In this document: positions 27,343 through 36,922 of the stretch, in pieces
Layout: the number at the start of each line of letters is the position of its first letter
How positions within the stretch are numbered: the stretch's first letter is position 1
Origin: Rhodovibrio salinarum DSM 9154
GTDB lineage: Bacteria > Pseudomonadota > Alphaproteobacteria > Kiloniellales > Rhodovibrionaceae
NCBI RefSeq assembly: GCF_000515255.1
Contig: NZ_KI911559.1
Span: 530,149 to 594,148, forward strand
Direction of reading: 5' to 3'
DNA: 64,000 nt
The notes under the pieces: model-generated
Database searches by the model: none
Told to the model about the DNA's origin: nothing
The model's input: the letters and a program-made list of their open reading frames with translations, nothing else
Translations under genes and position numbers: made by a program

Positions 27343-28317
27343 CTAGCGCGCCGGCGAGGCCGTAACCGGTTCGGTGTCGGTCAGCGCGCGCGGCAGCTTG
27401 AACTGGATGTTCTCGTCCGTCACCCGGACTTCCTCCACCGTGACCTCGAAGCGCTCCCGGCAGGCGGCGATCACTTCCTCGACCAGAATCTCCGGGGCGC
27501 TGGCGCCTGCGGTGATGCCCAGGCTTTCGACACCGTCCAGCTTCGACCAATCGATGTCGCGGGCGCGCTGGACCATGAATGATGGGACGCAGCCACGCCG
27601 CTCGCCGACCTCGACCAGACGCTGGGAGTTCGACGAGTTGGGCGCCCCCACCACCAAGAGCGCCTGGGCGGAATTGGCGATCGTCTTGACCGCTTCTTGC
27701 CGGTTGGTGGTGGCGTAGCAGATGTCTTCCTGCTTGGGCGTCGAGATGTTCGGGAAACGGCGCTGCAGCACCTGAACGATATCGGCCGTGTCGTCGACCG
27801 ACAGCGTCGTCTGGGTGACGAAGGCGAGGTTGTCGGGGTCCGTCACCTCGAGCCGTTCGGCATCCTGCGTGTCCTGCACCAGCTTGATCGCGTGTTCGGG
27901 CAGCTGGCCCATGGTGCCTTCGACCTCCGGATGGCCGGCGTGGCCGATCAGGATCACCACCTTGCCCTTGGTATGCTGACGTTCCGCCTCGCGGTGGACC
28001 TTGGAGACCAGCGGGCAGGTTGCGTCCAGGTAGAACATCCGGCGCCGTTCGGCCTCCTGCGGCACGGCCTTGGGCACACCGTGGGCGGAGAATACCACCG
28101 GCTTGTCGACCGGCACTTCGTCCAGCTCGTCGACGAAGATCGCGCCCTTCTTCTCCAGCTGTTCCACCACGTAGCGGTTGTGCACGATCTCATGCCGGAC
28201 GTAGACCGGCGCGCCGTACTTCTGCAGCGCCCGTTCGACGATGTCGATGGCGCGCTCGACGCCGGCACAGAAGCCGCGCGGTCCGGCAAGGTAGATGGTC
28301 AGCGGCGGTTTGCTCAT
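27343..28317 (-). CDS. ispH: 4-hydroxy-3-methylbut-2-enyl diphosphate reductase
   Basis: 324 residues. It starts with [16 protein letters not shown] and contains the three cysteines that hold the iron-sulfur cluster: Cys17, the one in [10 protein letters not shown], and the one in [12 protein letters not shown]. It makes IPP and DMAPP in the last step of the methylerythritol phosphate pathway. The ispH-thrB-rnhA order is common in alphaproteobacteria. It is divergent from the CDGSH gene with about 180 bases between, presumably containing both promoters. Confidence 0.97.
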   Translation of the reverse strand: MSKPPLTIYLAGPRGFCAGVERAIDIVERALQKYGAPVYVRHEIVHNRYVVEQLEKKGAIFVDELDEVPVDKPVVFSAHGVPKAVPQEAERRRMFYLDATCPLVSKVHREAERQHTKGKVVILIGHAGHPEVEGTMGQLPEHAIKLVQDTQDAERLEVTDPDNLAFVTQTTLSVDDTADIVQVLQRRFPNISTPKQEDICYATTNRQEAVKTIANSAQALLVVGAPNSSNSQRLVEVGERRGCVPSFMVQRARDIDWSKLDGVESLGITAGASAPEILVEEVIAACRERFEVTVEEVRVTDENIQFKLPRALTDTEPVTASPAR

Positions 28318-28500
28318 GACGTGGCTGCGGTCCTCAGTTACCGCGGGATCGAAAGATGGCGGGCGGCCGGTTCAGAAGCGGATGCGCGAACCGTCGCCAG
28401 CCTTGTGCGCGCCGGTGCCCTTTCATAAAGTCCGCCCGGCCGCGTGAATTCGCATTCGGCGTGGACAGTAACCCAAGATCGCCGCCAGAAGGAACCCCGC

Positions 28501-28740
28501 ATGGCCGACCGCATTCCCGCTCAGAAGGCGCCTTATTCGCTCCAGCTGGAAGCCGGCAAGACCTATGCTTGGTATGCCTGCGGCAGGTCCAAGAATCAGC
28601 CTTTCTGCGATGGAACGCATTCCGGAACGGGGCTGGCGCCGAAGGTGTTCAAGGCCGAAGAAACGCGTACGGTTGCGCTGTGCGGGTGCAAGCAGACCGG
28701 CGACGCACCGTTTTGCGACGGCACGCACGCTCAGCTATAA
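28501..28740 (+). CDS. Double CDGSH-type iron-sulfur protein
   Basis: 79 residues with two copies of the CDGSH-type cluster motif: [16 protein letters not shown] and [17 protein letters not shown]. The pattern C-x-C/C-x-G ... C-D-G-T-H binds a 2Fe-2S cluster through three Cys and one His. Such small proteins are thought to act in electron transfer or redox sensing; no signal peptide is present, so it should be cytosolic. AAGGA precedes the ATG. Confidence 0.93.
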   Translation: MADRIPAQKAPYSLQLEAGKTYAWYACGRSKNQPFCDGTHSGTGLAPKVFKAEETRTVALCGCKQTGDAPFCDGTHAQL

Positions 28741-28789
28741 ACCGCCCGTTCGATCCGAGTATTCCCTTTGTCCAATGAGGTGATTGCGC

Positions 28790-29347
28790 GTGCCGTCCCT
28801 GTTTTTCTGCCGCGCCGCTATTCGTCCTGTGAGCCTGTCCCTGGCCGCGTTGCTGGCCCTGGCAGGCTGTGCCAGCGATGGCCCGACCACACCGCTGGTC
28901 TGCCCGTCGGCCGTGAAGCCCGAGGAGAGTGCGCAACTGGTCGCTTTCGACGGCCCCGGGCGCGACCTGACCGATGTGCGCTTCGACCTACAGGTGACCG
29001 ACGTCGCACTGACCTGCGAATTGGAGCGGGACGAAGATCAGCGCACGCTGGAAACCGAGCTCGGGATCCGGCTGATGGCCGAGAAGGGGCCGGCGAACCG
29101 CGAGGGGCGGGCCGTGGGGCAATACTATGTCGCCGTGACGGATCCGGACGGCGCGCTGCTGTCGCGCCAGACCTTCGACATCGAGATCGAACTGCCCGGC
29201 AACCAGACACGGGGCGTTGAGTCGCAGTATCTCTCGCCCACCATTCCCGTCGCTGAAGGCGCGGCGACCGACGGCTACACGATCTATGTTGGCCTCGTCC
29301 TGACGCCGGAACAGCTGCGCTACAACCGTGCGAACCTTCGCGACTAA
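28790..29347 (+). CDS. Hypothetical lipoprotein
   Basis: 185 residues. A hydrophobic segment ends in the lipobox LALAGC, so it should be a lipoprotein. The rest is a predicted beta-rich domain with RFDLQVTDVALTCEL and GQYYVAVTDPDGALL, ending RYNRANLRD. I do not recognise the family with certainty. GAGGTGA is about seven bases before the GTG chosen; a TTG six bases earlier is also in frame. It follows the CDGSH gene by about 50 bases. Confidence 0.75.
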   Translation: MPSLFFCRAAIRPVSLSLAALLALAGCASDGPTTPLVCPSAVKPEESAQLVAFDGPGRDLTDVRFDLQVTDVALTCELERDEDQRTLETELGIRLMAEKGPANREGRAVGQYYVAVTDPDGALLSRQTFDIEIELPGNQTRGVESQYLSPTIPVAEGAATDGYTIYVGLVLTPEQLRYNRANLRD

Positions 29348-29378
29348 ACGCTCGGCTTTTGCGTGACCCGCGTTGTGT

Positions 29379-29415
29379 CAATCACGCGACGCGTGATTGT
29401 CGGTCTTTATTTAAC
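29379..29415 (+). terminator. Terminator after the lipoprotein gene
   Basis: CAATCACGC (29379-29387) and GCGTGATTG (29391-29399) form a nine-base stem with loop GAC, followed by TCGGTCTTTATTT. Confidence 0.7.
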
Positions 29416-29546
29416 CAAGCTTCTATGGTGGCCTTTCGACCGTGCTTAACTGCCGCGCGGGTATTTCTGGACGAGACCACGCGCGGCGGCTTAGATATCG
29501 CACCGTCAGCTGCACACATCTGCCTTGAACCAAGGGGGTTAAAAAC

Positions 29547-29825
29547 ATGACTTTCCGTATCGCCAAGACGCTCGGCATCGTGGCCGTCCCGGCGCTGCTC
29601 GTGGCCGGCTGCGCCCAGACCAGCGAGGATCTGCAGTCCCAGGTCGAGAGCAACACCCAGACCGCGCAGAGCGCGCAGCAGACCGCCCAGCAGGCGCTGG
29701 AAGAGGCCCGCGCTGCGCGTGAGGCCGCCGAGGAGGCGCAGCGCAACGCCGAGCAGGCTCAGCGCGCCGCCGAATCCGCGAACGAGAAGAGCCAGCGGAT
29801 GATGCAGAAGTCGATGCAGAAGTAA
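29547..29825 (+). CDS. Lpp/OprI-like alanine-zipper lipoprotein
   Basis: 92 residues. The signal sequence ends in the lipobox LLVAGC. The mature part is one continuous helix with Ala/Gln-rich heptads (TAQSAQQTAQQALEEARAA...), the alanine-zipper pattern of Lpp and OprI trimers. It ends in QKSMQK; a terminal Lys is what links Lpp to peptidoglycan in E. coli. CAAGGGGG precedes the ATG by about six bases. It has its own strong terminator and stands alone, consistent with high expression. Covalent linkage to the wall is inferred only. Confidence 0.85.
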   Translation: MTFRIAKTLGIVAVPALLVAGCAQTSEDLQSQVESNTQTAQSAQQTAQQALEEARAAREAAEEAQRNAEQAQRAAESANEKSQRMMQKSMQK

Positions 29826-29883
29826 GCATCGGCCGCTGCACGCGGTTCTCCGTCTTGCCGATCCGGCATGACGGAGGCTTATG

Positions 29884-29919
29884 AAAAGGCCGCACCGGTT
29901 TGTCCGGTGCGGCCTTTTT
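29884..29919 (+). terminator. Intrinsic terminator after the alanine-zipper lipoprotein gene
   Basis: AAAAGGCCGCACCGG (29884-29898), loop TTTGT, CCGGTGCGGCCTTTT (29904-29918) plus a further T. The perfect 15-bp stem and U-tract make this a textbook terminator. Confidence 0.95.
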
Positions 29920-30011
29920 GATTCCGGTCAGCGGTCCGGAGGCTATGGTCACCGTGGTCGCGGAAACCCGGTTTATCCGGGCGCTGGTCGCGGTCCGATC
30001 GGGTACCGGGG

Positions 30012-31139
30012 TCACCCGCCGATCAGTGCGACCTGGACAGAATCGACTTCGGAGTCCGGGATCACGCGTTGAGCGATCGCTTGCCGACGCAGGCGTGCGC
30101 CGTCGAACGCCCGCAGACCGTTGTGTTGCATCAGGGCGTGCAGCTTGCGCACATAGGCTTGGCCTTCCTCGGAATAGCGCGTCAGCGCCTCGGCCAACTG
30201 GTAGCCGTCGATCCGGCGGCCCCGCGCGCGCATCTGGGCGCGTTTCTGGCGCAATTCGGCGTAGGCGCCTGTGGTGTTCAGGTTGCGCACGTAGGCCTGC
30301 ACCGACTCGAGCAGACTGTCGAACGCCCGTACCTTGAACCCATCGGCCTTTTTCGGATCGATCCCCGGGGTGTCGGCGCTCCAGGTGCGTTGGCCGAACA
30401 GGGCGTTGCCCACTCGGGCGAAGCGGGATGTTCCCCAGCCGCTTTCCAGAATCGATTGCGTGATCGCGAGCGATGGCGGCACGGCGTCAACGCGCGTCAG
30501 CAGTTTGTCGAAGTCGATCTCTTGCGGGGTTTCCGCTTCCAGGCGGTAATGCGCGGCCGTTTGCATCAGCCAAGACCGGTCCGCCCCGCTCAGGTGGTCG
30601 AGGCGTGCGTGCAGACTCTGAATCCGTGCCCGGTCGGTCAGCACCCGCTCGTTCGCCTTAAGCACGAGCGGCAGCATCAGGCGCACGAACAGCTTCTTCT
30701 TCGCTTCGACCGGTGCAAAGTCCTTGAGGCCGTCCGGGAGGTCCTCGACGAAGACACGCGGCACCTCGCGCCCGCCTTCACGCAGGCTGTCCAGCTCGTA
30801 GCTCAACGTTTTGAAGTAGTTGGCGAGCGGACGCGGGCCGTTCGGCAGGCGGACCATTGCCCAGGTCTGCCCCTCCGCCGTCATGGGGCGCTGGACCAGA
30901 CCTTCCGCATCCAGCAGTTCGGCGATCTCCGGGCTGTATTCGACGCTGGCATGGCGCGTTACCGGCCCGCCCAAGATGACCGTAAGCGCCATCGTCCCGG
31001 CTGCCAGAACGGCGAGGCCCAGAGCGACTCGCTCGCGCTTGGGGCCAATCAATTTGTGCACCAAGCCTTTGGAGGTGTCGGCTTGTGTTGAGGTCTCGTC
31101 GGACAATCGGGGGTCGGACAGCCGTGCGGACTGACTCAT
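30012..31139 (-). CDS. Bax-like glucosaminidase-domain membrane protein
   Basis: 375 residues. An N-terminal cytosolic segment is followed by one membrane helix (about 40-60), so the body faces the periplasm. The second half is a glucosaminidase-type domain with SLAITQSILESGWGTSRFAR and GNALFGQRTW, and the Glu of LESGW is the likely catalytic acid. E. coli Bax is the best-known relative. Family members cut N-acetylglucosaminyl bonds in peptidoglycan. It stands alone; the 230 bases upstream of its start contain no gene. Confidence 0.9.
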   Translation of the reverse strand: MSQSARLSDPRLSDETSTQADTSKGLVHKLIGPKRERVALGLAVLAAGTMALTVILGGPVTRHASVEYSPEIAELLDAEGLVQRPMTAEGQTWAMVRLPNGPRPLANYFKTLSYELDSLREGGREVPRVFVEDLPDGLKDFAPVEAKKKLFVRLMLPLVLKANERVLTDRARIQSLHARLDHLSGADRSWLMQTAAHYRLEAETPQEIDFDKLLTRVDAVPPSLAITQSILESGWGTSRFARVGNALFGQRTWSADTPGIDPKKADGFKVRAFDSLLESVQAYVRNLNTTGAYAELRQKRAQMRARGRRIDGYQLAEALTRYSEEGQAYVRKLHALMQHNGLRAFDGARLRRQAIAQRVIPDSEVDSVQVALIGG

Positions 31140-31369
31140 CGACGGGTCGCCTCCTTGTTATTGTCGGGCGGCGGACATGCCACTTTGATGTCAAACGACC
31201 ATGTCGTCTGTGTGGCTTTCTTGCAACCTTCTGGATTCGCCGGGTTTTCGTAACAAATCCCGGTCGAGGCCAAAAAATCGGTAGGTGGTAGGAGGTTACC
31301 ATGGCGCGCGGCAGATCGGCGCGCGGCCTCGTTACGCAGGCGAAATGGACTGAATCTGAGGAATCGCTG

Positions 31370-31891
31370 TCAGACGATGCTGGCGATGTCGGATTCGCCA
31401 AGGTTGCCGGGGACCACGGTCATCGGGATCCGCAGCTTGCCCACCAGCTTGCCGGTCAGGGCCGAAATCAGCGGACCCGGGCCGCCCTGGCCGGTAGAGG
31501 CCCCCAGGACCAGGATGGAGATCGCTGGTTCCTCCTCGATCAGGCGGATCAGCTCGTCGTGGCGCTGCCCCTCGCGCAGAAACAGGATCGGCGTGCTCCC
31601 CGACCATTGCTGCGCCTTGGCGGCGTAGCGTTGCAGCAGTTTCTCCGCCTCCGCGCGCGATTCGTGACGCATCAGATCGCCCACGGCCATCCAGTTCTGG
31701 AAGTCGTTCGGCTCCAGCACGTGCAGGAGCGCGACGCGTCCGCCGGTGTGCGCCGCCCGGCCGCAGGCGAAGCGCAGGGCGACCTCCATCTCCTCGGTTT
31801 CGTCGACGACGACCAGGAAGACGCGGCGCTCGCTTCCGCTGGCGCCGCTGGGATAGTCGGCGAAGGGTTTTTCGAAACTGTCGGCGCTCAT
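31370..31891 (-). CDS. Universal stress protein (UspA family)
   Basis: 173 residues. The alpha/beta Usp fold starts at VFLVVVDETEEMEVALRFA, and the ATP-binding pattern G-x2-G-x9-G-S/T is seen in LVLGASTGQGGPGPLISALTG...IPMTVVPG, somewhat degenerate. The start is uncertain: an ATG at 31891 or a TTG at 31921. A UspA gene near trpS is a recurring alphaproteobacterial arrangement. It follows the TIGR02186 gene on the same strand within about 40 bases. Confidence 0.88.
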   Translation of the reverse strand: MSADSFEKPFADYPSGASGSERRVFLVVVDETEEMEVALRFACGRAAHTGGRVALLHVLEPNDFQNWMAVGDLMRHESRAEAEKLLQRYAAKAQQWSGSTPILFLREGQRHDELIRLIEEEPAISILVLGASTGQGGPGPLISALTGKLVGKLRIPMTVVPGNLGESDIASIV

Positions 31892-31933
31892 GGGGCGGCG
31901 CTCACGACTTGAGACAGACAAGGGCGGACGGGA

Positions 31934-32740
31934 TCAGGCTTTCCGGAACAGGGCATAGCCGCCCCATCCTGCCAGCAGCGCGACGAGAATCGCAACGAGC
32001 CCGTACACCGCACCGTAATTGTAGGCGAATCGGGTCAGGGTGGCTTCCATCCCGACTTTCGAGACGATCAGCGGCGTCGTCTGGGCGCTCACGACCTGAC
32101 CGTCGCGCAGCAGATAGGTCTCCACCTGGTAGCTGCCGGTGGGCACGTTGGCCGGGAAGTAGACCTCGGTGCGGAACAGGCGGGCGCCGAGAAAGACCAC
32201 CCGGCGCACGTCAGCGGAAAACAGGCCCTTGCGTTGCTTGGCGCGGATCATGGCATCGCGCCATTCCTCGGCGACATTGGGACTGGCCTTGGCTGGTGGC
32301 AGCGGGAGATCGAGCGCGTCCAGTCCGATGCCGTTGCGCTGGCGGACCTGCGGTGAGGCGATTTCGGCGAGCGGTCCGCTGGCGGCCACCGCGTAGAAGC
32401 TGGGAACGCGGTCGAAGGTCATCGACGCGGTGTTCATCCAGATCCCGGCGACGCGCGATTTGCGTCGCATCGTTACGGGCGTTGCGGGGCCGCGCACCAC
32501 CACGGCCACCTCGCCGCGCGGGCCGCCGCCCCGTGGCTCCTCAACCGCACCGAACAGCAAGACCTCCGTGCCGGTGAAACCGGTGGTGATCGCCACCAGA
32601 TGCTTCGACAGGTCGGCGACCATATCCTGCGTTTCGGCGCGCTGGCTGGGCACGCCGGCCAGGACGATCGCGGCCAGCAGCAAGGTGACGATCGGCTGCA
32701 GCCGCTGGCTCAGCCGGCGTGTGGGGTGGGGCGCGCTCAT
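31934..32740 (-). CDS. TIGR02186 family membrane protein
   Basis: 268 residues. A signal-like N-terminal helix (about 15-32), a periplasmic beta-rich domain (TGFTGTEVLLFGAVE, VVVRGPATPVTMRRK, GIWMNTASMTFDRVPSFYAV) and a C-terminal membrane helix (VAILVALLAGWGGYALF). The family recurs next to TauE/SafE-type transporters, and here its start overlaps the end of that gene by four bases. Function is unknown; a role with anion or sulfur-compound export is inferred from context. Confidence 0.88.
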   Translation of the reverse strand: MSAPHPTRRLSQRLQPIVTLLLAAIVLAGVPSQRAETQDMVADLSKHLVAITTGFTGTEVLLFGAVEEPRGGGPRGEVAVVVRGPATPVTMRRKSRVAGIWMNTASMTFDRVPSFYAVAASGPLAEIASPQVRQRNGIGLDALDLPLPPAKASPNVAEEWRDAMIRAKQRKGLFSADVRRVVFLGARLFRTEVYFPANVPTGSYQVETYLLRDGQVVSAQTTPLIVSKVGMEATLTRFAYNYGAVYGLVAILVALLAGWGGYALFRKA

Positions 32741-33648
32741 GCCCCGATCCCGATCGAATAGATGTCGACCGGCACGCTGACCAGTTCGTAGAGCAGGCGC
32801 AGCGCCACTCCGATGACCAGCACGCCCAACAGGATGCGCAGCGCTTCCCCGGGCAGGCGGCTGCCCAGACGGCTGCCGTATTGCGCGCCGACCACCCCGC
32901 CCAGGAGCAGCATCAGCGCCAGCACGATATCGACCGTCTGGTTCTGCATCGCCTGCAGGAAGGTGACGTTGGCGGCGACGAAGATGATCTGAAACAGCGA
33001 GGTGCCGATGACGATGGAGGTCGGCATGCCGAGCAGATAGATCATCGCCGGCACCAGCACGAAGCCGCCGCCCACGCCCATGATCGCGGAGAGCACGCCC
33101 ACGCCGAAGCCGATGCCGAGCGGCAGCAGCGCCGACATGTAAAGACGCGAACGGTGGAAGCGCATCTTGAACGGCAGACCGTGCGCCCAGTTGTGCTGGT
33201 GCAGCTTGCGCGCGGGCATCTTCCGGCTGGTCCGCCGGAACGCGCGTATCCCCTCCCAGGTCATCAGCACGCCCACCGTGCCGAGCACGAAGACGTAGGA
33301 GAGGTTAATCACCAGGTCGATCTGGCCGATGTCGCTCAGCAATTTGAATACGCTGACACCGGAGGTCGAGCCCGCCAGTCCGCCGACCAGCAGCACCGTG
33401 CCCATCTTGACGTCGACGTTGCCCCGGCGGAAATGCGCGAGTACGCCCGAAATCGACGAGGCGACGACGTTATTTGCCTGGGTTGCCACCGCAACCGGCG
33501 GTGGCACGCCGATAAAGATCAAGAGCGGTGTCATTAAGAAGCCGCCGCCCACGCCGAACAGCCCCGACAGGAAGCCGATCACCCCGCCCAGGCCGAGCAG
33601 CAGGAACACATCCAGCGAAAGCTCGGCGATCGGCAGGTAGATTTGCAT
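32737..33648 (-). CDS. TauE/SafE (TSUP) family sulfite/anion transporter
   Basis: 303 residues with about eight membrane helices. The family repeats are visible: GVIGFLSGLFGVGGGFLMTP in the first half and GVLSAIMGVGGGFVLVPAMI in the second. TSUP proteins export sulfite, sulfoacetate or related anions. It forms an overlapping pair with the TIGR02186 gene. The direction of transport and substrate cannot be inferred from sequence alone. Confidence 0.93.
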   Translation of the reverse strand: MQIYLPIAELSLDVFLLLGLGGVIGFLSGLFGVGGGFLMTPLLIFIGVPPPVAVATQANNVVASSISGVLAHFRRGNVDVKMGTVLLVGGLAGSTSGVSVFKLLSDIGQIDLVINLSYVFVLGTVGVLMTWEGIRAFRRTSRKMPARKLHQHNWAHGLPFKMRFHRSRLYMSALLPLGIGFGVGVLSAIMGVGGGFVLVPAMIYLLGMPTSIVIGTSLFQIIFVAANVTFLQAMQNQTVDIVLALMLLLGGVVGAQYGSRLGSRLPGEALRILLGVLVIGVALRLLYELVSVPVDIYSIGIGA

Positions 33649-33808
33649 CGCGTGATCGGCGCAACCGAGGCTGGGGAGAGCGATGTCGGGTCGGGGCGCA
33701 ACACCGGATCGGCTGCGCGCACCCGCAGACGGATGGGTGTGCCTACCCTACTGCCGCACCGGCTACGGCGCAAACGCTGGACGCGTGCGGATTGCTACGC
33801 GTGCGAAG

Positions 33809-33834
33809 AGGCCGCCCGCTGTGCCGGACGGCCT
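33809..33834 (-). terminator. Terminator of trpS
   Basis: Read on the minus strand: AGGCCGTCCG, a short loop, CGGGCGGCCT, then CTT. The stem has one G.U pair. It lies about 20 bases after the trpS stop. The rest of the interval to the TauE/SafE gene start holds nothing else I can support. Confidence 0.6.
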
Positions 33835-33854
33835 TGGTCCCTGGGGCGGCGTGC

Positions 33855-34895
33855 CTAATCCTGAAGGAAGCCGACGGCCTGCTTGGCTTCCTTCAGCACC
33901 GGCTGGGCGATCTCGGCGGCGCGGTCGGCGCCGTTGGCCAGGATCCGGTCGATTTCCGCCGGGTCATTGCGCAGGCGGGTCATCTCCTGACCCATCGGGC
34001 CCAGCTTCTCCACTGCAAGCTCGGCCAGCTGCGGCTTGAAGGCGCCGAAGCCCTGGCCCTCGAACCGCGCCAGCACGTCCTGCCAGCTTTCATTCGCCAG
34101 CGCGGCGTAGATGCCCAGCAGGTTGAAGCATTCCGGCCGGTCCTTGCGCGTCTCCTCCGGCAGGTTGCCGGAGGCGTCTAGGACATCCGGGCCCGGCAGC
34201 ATGTCGGCGTCAGTGCGCGCGCGCTTGATCTTGTCGGCGATCGTGTCGCGGTCGTCCGACAGGTTGATACGCGTCATGTCCGAGGGCTCGGACTTGGACA
34301 TCTTCTTCGACCCGTCGCGCAGGCTCATCACCCGCGCAGCTGCGCCCAGGATAATCGGCTCGGGCAGCGGGAACACGCCGGTCTCGTCGCCGCCGCAATA
34401 GTCGTAGTTGAACTTCTGCGCGACGTTCCGGGCGAATTCCAGGTGCTGCTTCTGGTCGTCGCCGACCGGCACGTGGGTGGCCTTGTAAGTCAGGATGTCC
34501 GCGGCCATCAGGGCGGGATAGATGTACAGCCCGGCGGAGGCCTGCTCGCGGTGCTTGCCGGCCTTTTCCTTGAACTGGGTCATGCGGTTCAGCCAGCCGA
34601 TCCGCGCCACGCAGTTGAAGATCCAGGACAGCTCGGTGTGGGCGGATACGCGCGACTGGTTGAAGATGATGCTCTTCTTCGGATCGATCCCGGCGGCGAG
34701 GTAGGCCGCGGCGACCTCGCGCGTGTTCGGGCCCAGCTCGCCCGGCTCCTGCCAGACGGTGATCGCGTGCAGATCGACGATGCAGTAGATCGCCTCCGCC
34801 TCGTGCTGCAGATCGACGAAGTTCCGGATCGCGCCGAGATAGTTGCCGAGGTGCAGCGCGCCGGTGGGCTGCACGCCGGAGAAGATGCGCTTCAT
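33855..34895 (-). CDS. trpS: Tryptophanyl-tRNA synthetase
   Basis: 346 residues starting [21 protein letters not shown], where the HIGH-type signature is TGALHLGN. The KMSKS loop is present as [10 protein letters not shown]. Typical TrpRS elements [20 protein letters not shown] and [13 protein letters not shown] are seen. It charges tRNA-Trp in the cytoplasm. The frame is open for 22 codons upstream but the chosen ATG gives the family's normal start. It lies downstream of murJ, with a repeat element in between. Confidence 0.97.
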   Translation of the reverse strand: MKRIFSGVQPTGALHLGNYLGAIRNFVDLQHEAEAIYCIVDLHAITVWQEPGELGPNTREVAAAYLAAGIDPKKSIIFNQSRVSAHTELSWIFNCVARIGWLNRMTQFKEKAGKHREQASAGLYIYPALMAADILTYKATHVPVGDDQKQHLEFARNVAQKFNYDYCGGDETGVFPLPEPIILGAAARVMSLRDGSKKMSKSEPSDMTRINLSDDRDTIADKIKRARTDADMLPGPDVLDASGNLPEETRKDRPECFNLLGIYAALANESWQDVLARFEGQGFGAFKPQLAELAVEKLGPMGQEMTRLRNDPAEIDRILANGADRAAEIAQPVLKEAKQAVGFLQD

Positions 34896-35005
34896 CGCTT
34901 GAAATGCCTGTTCGTGTCGCCGGGGGTTGGCCGAGTCCGCGTTATGGCGGCGCGCACCCACCCGGTCAAGCCACCGGGCGCAACCGCCGCACAGCTGCTA
35001 TCAGG

Positions 35006-35221
35006 TCACCACCAAGACACGAAGGGACTCAGATGCTGTTCTCAACGAAGGGCCAACACAAAGGGCACGGAGAAGGCCGAAACGCGCACTCAGCCCGCAG
35101 GCAAAGGTGAGGTCTCCAAGGCACTGTCGCCTGACGGTATGACCGTGATCCCTCGCCGGGCTTTCTTAATACGCCCTTTGGTGGAGCCCACTTCCTTGGT
35201 GCCTTTGTGTCTTGGTGGTGA
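35006..35221. repeat. Inverted-repeat element, copy 2 (216 bp)
   Basis: It opens with TCACCACCAAGACAC (35006-35020) and closes with the exact reverse complement GTGTCTTGGTGGTGA (35207-35221). These are the same 15-bp ends as the 99-bp element at 25662. The interior differs in length and only short words are shared (for example ACACAAAG and CCTTTGTG). It lies 12 bases from the murJ stop, just as copy 1 lies next to the rnhA stop. The roughly 110 bases between it and the trpS start contain no further feature. Confidence 0.85.
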
Positions 35222-35232
35222 GCCCGCTCGAG

Positions 35233-36789
35233 TCACTCCGCCACGCGTCGGCGGCGGAAGGTTCGGACGATCTCGCGTAGATCGGCCGCACGGGTCAGCA
35301 CCGCGCAGCCGAAGTAGACGGCCATGCCGCCCAGGACGAGCACGGCCAGGGCGGCCACACGCTCGGCGAGGTTGCCGGTCAGCCAGGGCATCGCGAAGGC
35401 CTCCCCCGCGACCAGCGCCCCGCCCATCAGCAAGCTCGCCAGCGCGATGCGCGGTAGGCGGCTTTTCAGCCGGGCATCGGCGACCAGGAAGCGCGCCCGG
35501 TGCAGCCACAAGGCCAGCAGGCCGGTGTTTACCCAGGCGGCGATGGCGGTGGCGAGTGCGATGCCGACGAAGCCGATCCAATAGAACAGCCCAACGGTAA
35601 GCACGATGTTCACCCCGACCATCCAGGCGGCGGCGACGAACGGGCTCCAGGTATCCTCGCGGGCGAAGAAGCCGGGCTGCAGGATCTTGATCAGCACATA
35701 GGCCGGCAGGCCGAGCGCGAAGGCGCCCAGCGCCCAGGCGGTGGCCGTGGCAGCCTCGGCGTCGAAGGCGCCGCGTTCGAACAGCACGGTCACGATCGGC
35801 CAGGGGATCGCGACCAGCGCGACTGTCGCCGGCAAGGTCAGCAGCAGCGCCAGTTCGATGCCGCGGTTCAGGCTGTCGACGGCGGCCTGGTCCTGGCCCG
35901 CGCGCAGCTTGCGCGACAGGTCCGGCAGCAGGACGATGCCGAACGCGATGCCGATCAGGCCCAGCGGCAACTGATACACCCGGTCGGCGTAGTAGAGGTA
36001 GCTGACCGCGCCCGGCTGCAGCGAGGCGATGATCGTCCCGACCACAAGGTTCAACTGCAGCGCCCCCGCGGAAGCGACGCCCGGGCCCATCAGCCGCAAC
36101 GTGCGCCGCACGCCGGGGGTCAGGCGCGGCAGCGGGAAGTCCAGCGTGATGCCCGCGCGCCGGGCTGCCCAGATCAGCGCCAGGAACTGCGCGAGGCCCG
36201 CCGCCGTCACCGTCCAGGCGAGCGCCGGCCCGGCTGGCGGGTCGGCAAGCGGGATCACCGCCAGCAGCGTGGCGATGAAGAACACGTTGAGCAGGATCGG
36301 TGCAGCCGCCATCGCCGCGAACTTGTAGAGCGAGTTCAGCACCCCGCCATATAGCGCGACCAGCGAGACGAACAGCAGATAGGGGAAGGTCAGGCGGGTC
36401 AGCAGCACCGCCTGGTCGAACTTTTCGTGATCGTCCGCGAATCCGGGGGCCAGCAGATGCATCAACTGCGGCATCGCTGCCATCGCCGCCAGCGTGAGCG
36501 CCAGCAAGACGGCGGTCAGCACGCTCAGCGTTTCCTCCGCCAGGCGCACGGCCGCATCCCGGCCGTCTTCCTCTAGCCGGCGGGAGAACAGCGGCACGAA
36601 GGCGGCGGAGAACGCCCCTTCCGCGAACAGCCGGCGGAAGAAGTTCGGAAAGCGGAAGGCGACGAAGAAGGCGTCCGCGACCGGCCCGGTGCCGATCACC
36701 GCGGCCATCAGGATGTCGCGCACGAAGCCCAGGATCCGGCTGATCCCGGTATAACCGCCGACGGTGGCGAGCGAGCGCAGCAGGGACAT
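35233..36789 (-). CDS. murJ: Lipid II flippase MurJ
   Basis: 518 residues with about 14 membrane helices. The start SRILGFVRDILMAAVIGTG and ADAFFVAFRFPNFFRRLFAEG match the MurJ signature, including the conserved Arg residues. FSAAFVPLFSRRLEEDG and the central LPDLSRKLRAG segment follow. It moves lipid II across the inner membrane for peptidoglycan synthesis. It is downstream of glnD, about 130 bases apart, as is usual in alphaproteobacteria. Confidence 0.96.
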   Translation of the reverse strand: MSLLRSLATVGGYTGISRILGFVRDILMAAVIGTGPVADAFFVAFRFPNFFRRLFAEGAFSAAFVPLFSRRLEEDGRDAAVRLAEETLSVLTAVLLALTLAAMAAMPQLMHLLAPGFADDHEKFDQAVLLTRLTFPYLLFVSLVALYGGVLNSLYKFAAMAAAPILLNVFFIATLLAVIPLADPPAGPALAWTVTAAGLAQFLALIWAARRAGITLDFPLPRLTPGVRRTLRLMGPGVASAGALQLNLVVGTIIASLQPGAVSYLYYADRVYQLPLGLIGIAFGIVLLPDLSRKLRAGQDQAAVDSLNRGIELALLLTLPATVALVAIPWPIVTVLFERGAFDAEAATATAWALGAFALGLPAYVLIKILQPGFFAREDTWSPFVAAAWMVGVNIVLTVGLFYWIGFVGIALATAIAAWVNTGLLALWLHRARFLVADARLKSRLPRIALASLLMGGALVAGEAFAMPWLTGNLAERVAALAVLVLGGMAVYFGCAVLTRAADLREIVRTFRRRRVAE

Positions 36790-36922
36790 GAGGTACAGCG
36801 TCTCCGGCGTGGGCCGCCCTGATAGCCCACGCGGCCGGCCTGGCGAAAGCGGTTTGCGCGTTGCCGCCTAGACGGGCGCGCGCCTTCCCATAAGCAGGCC
36901 CGCGCCTGGCGTGCCGTGTTTC

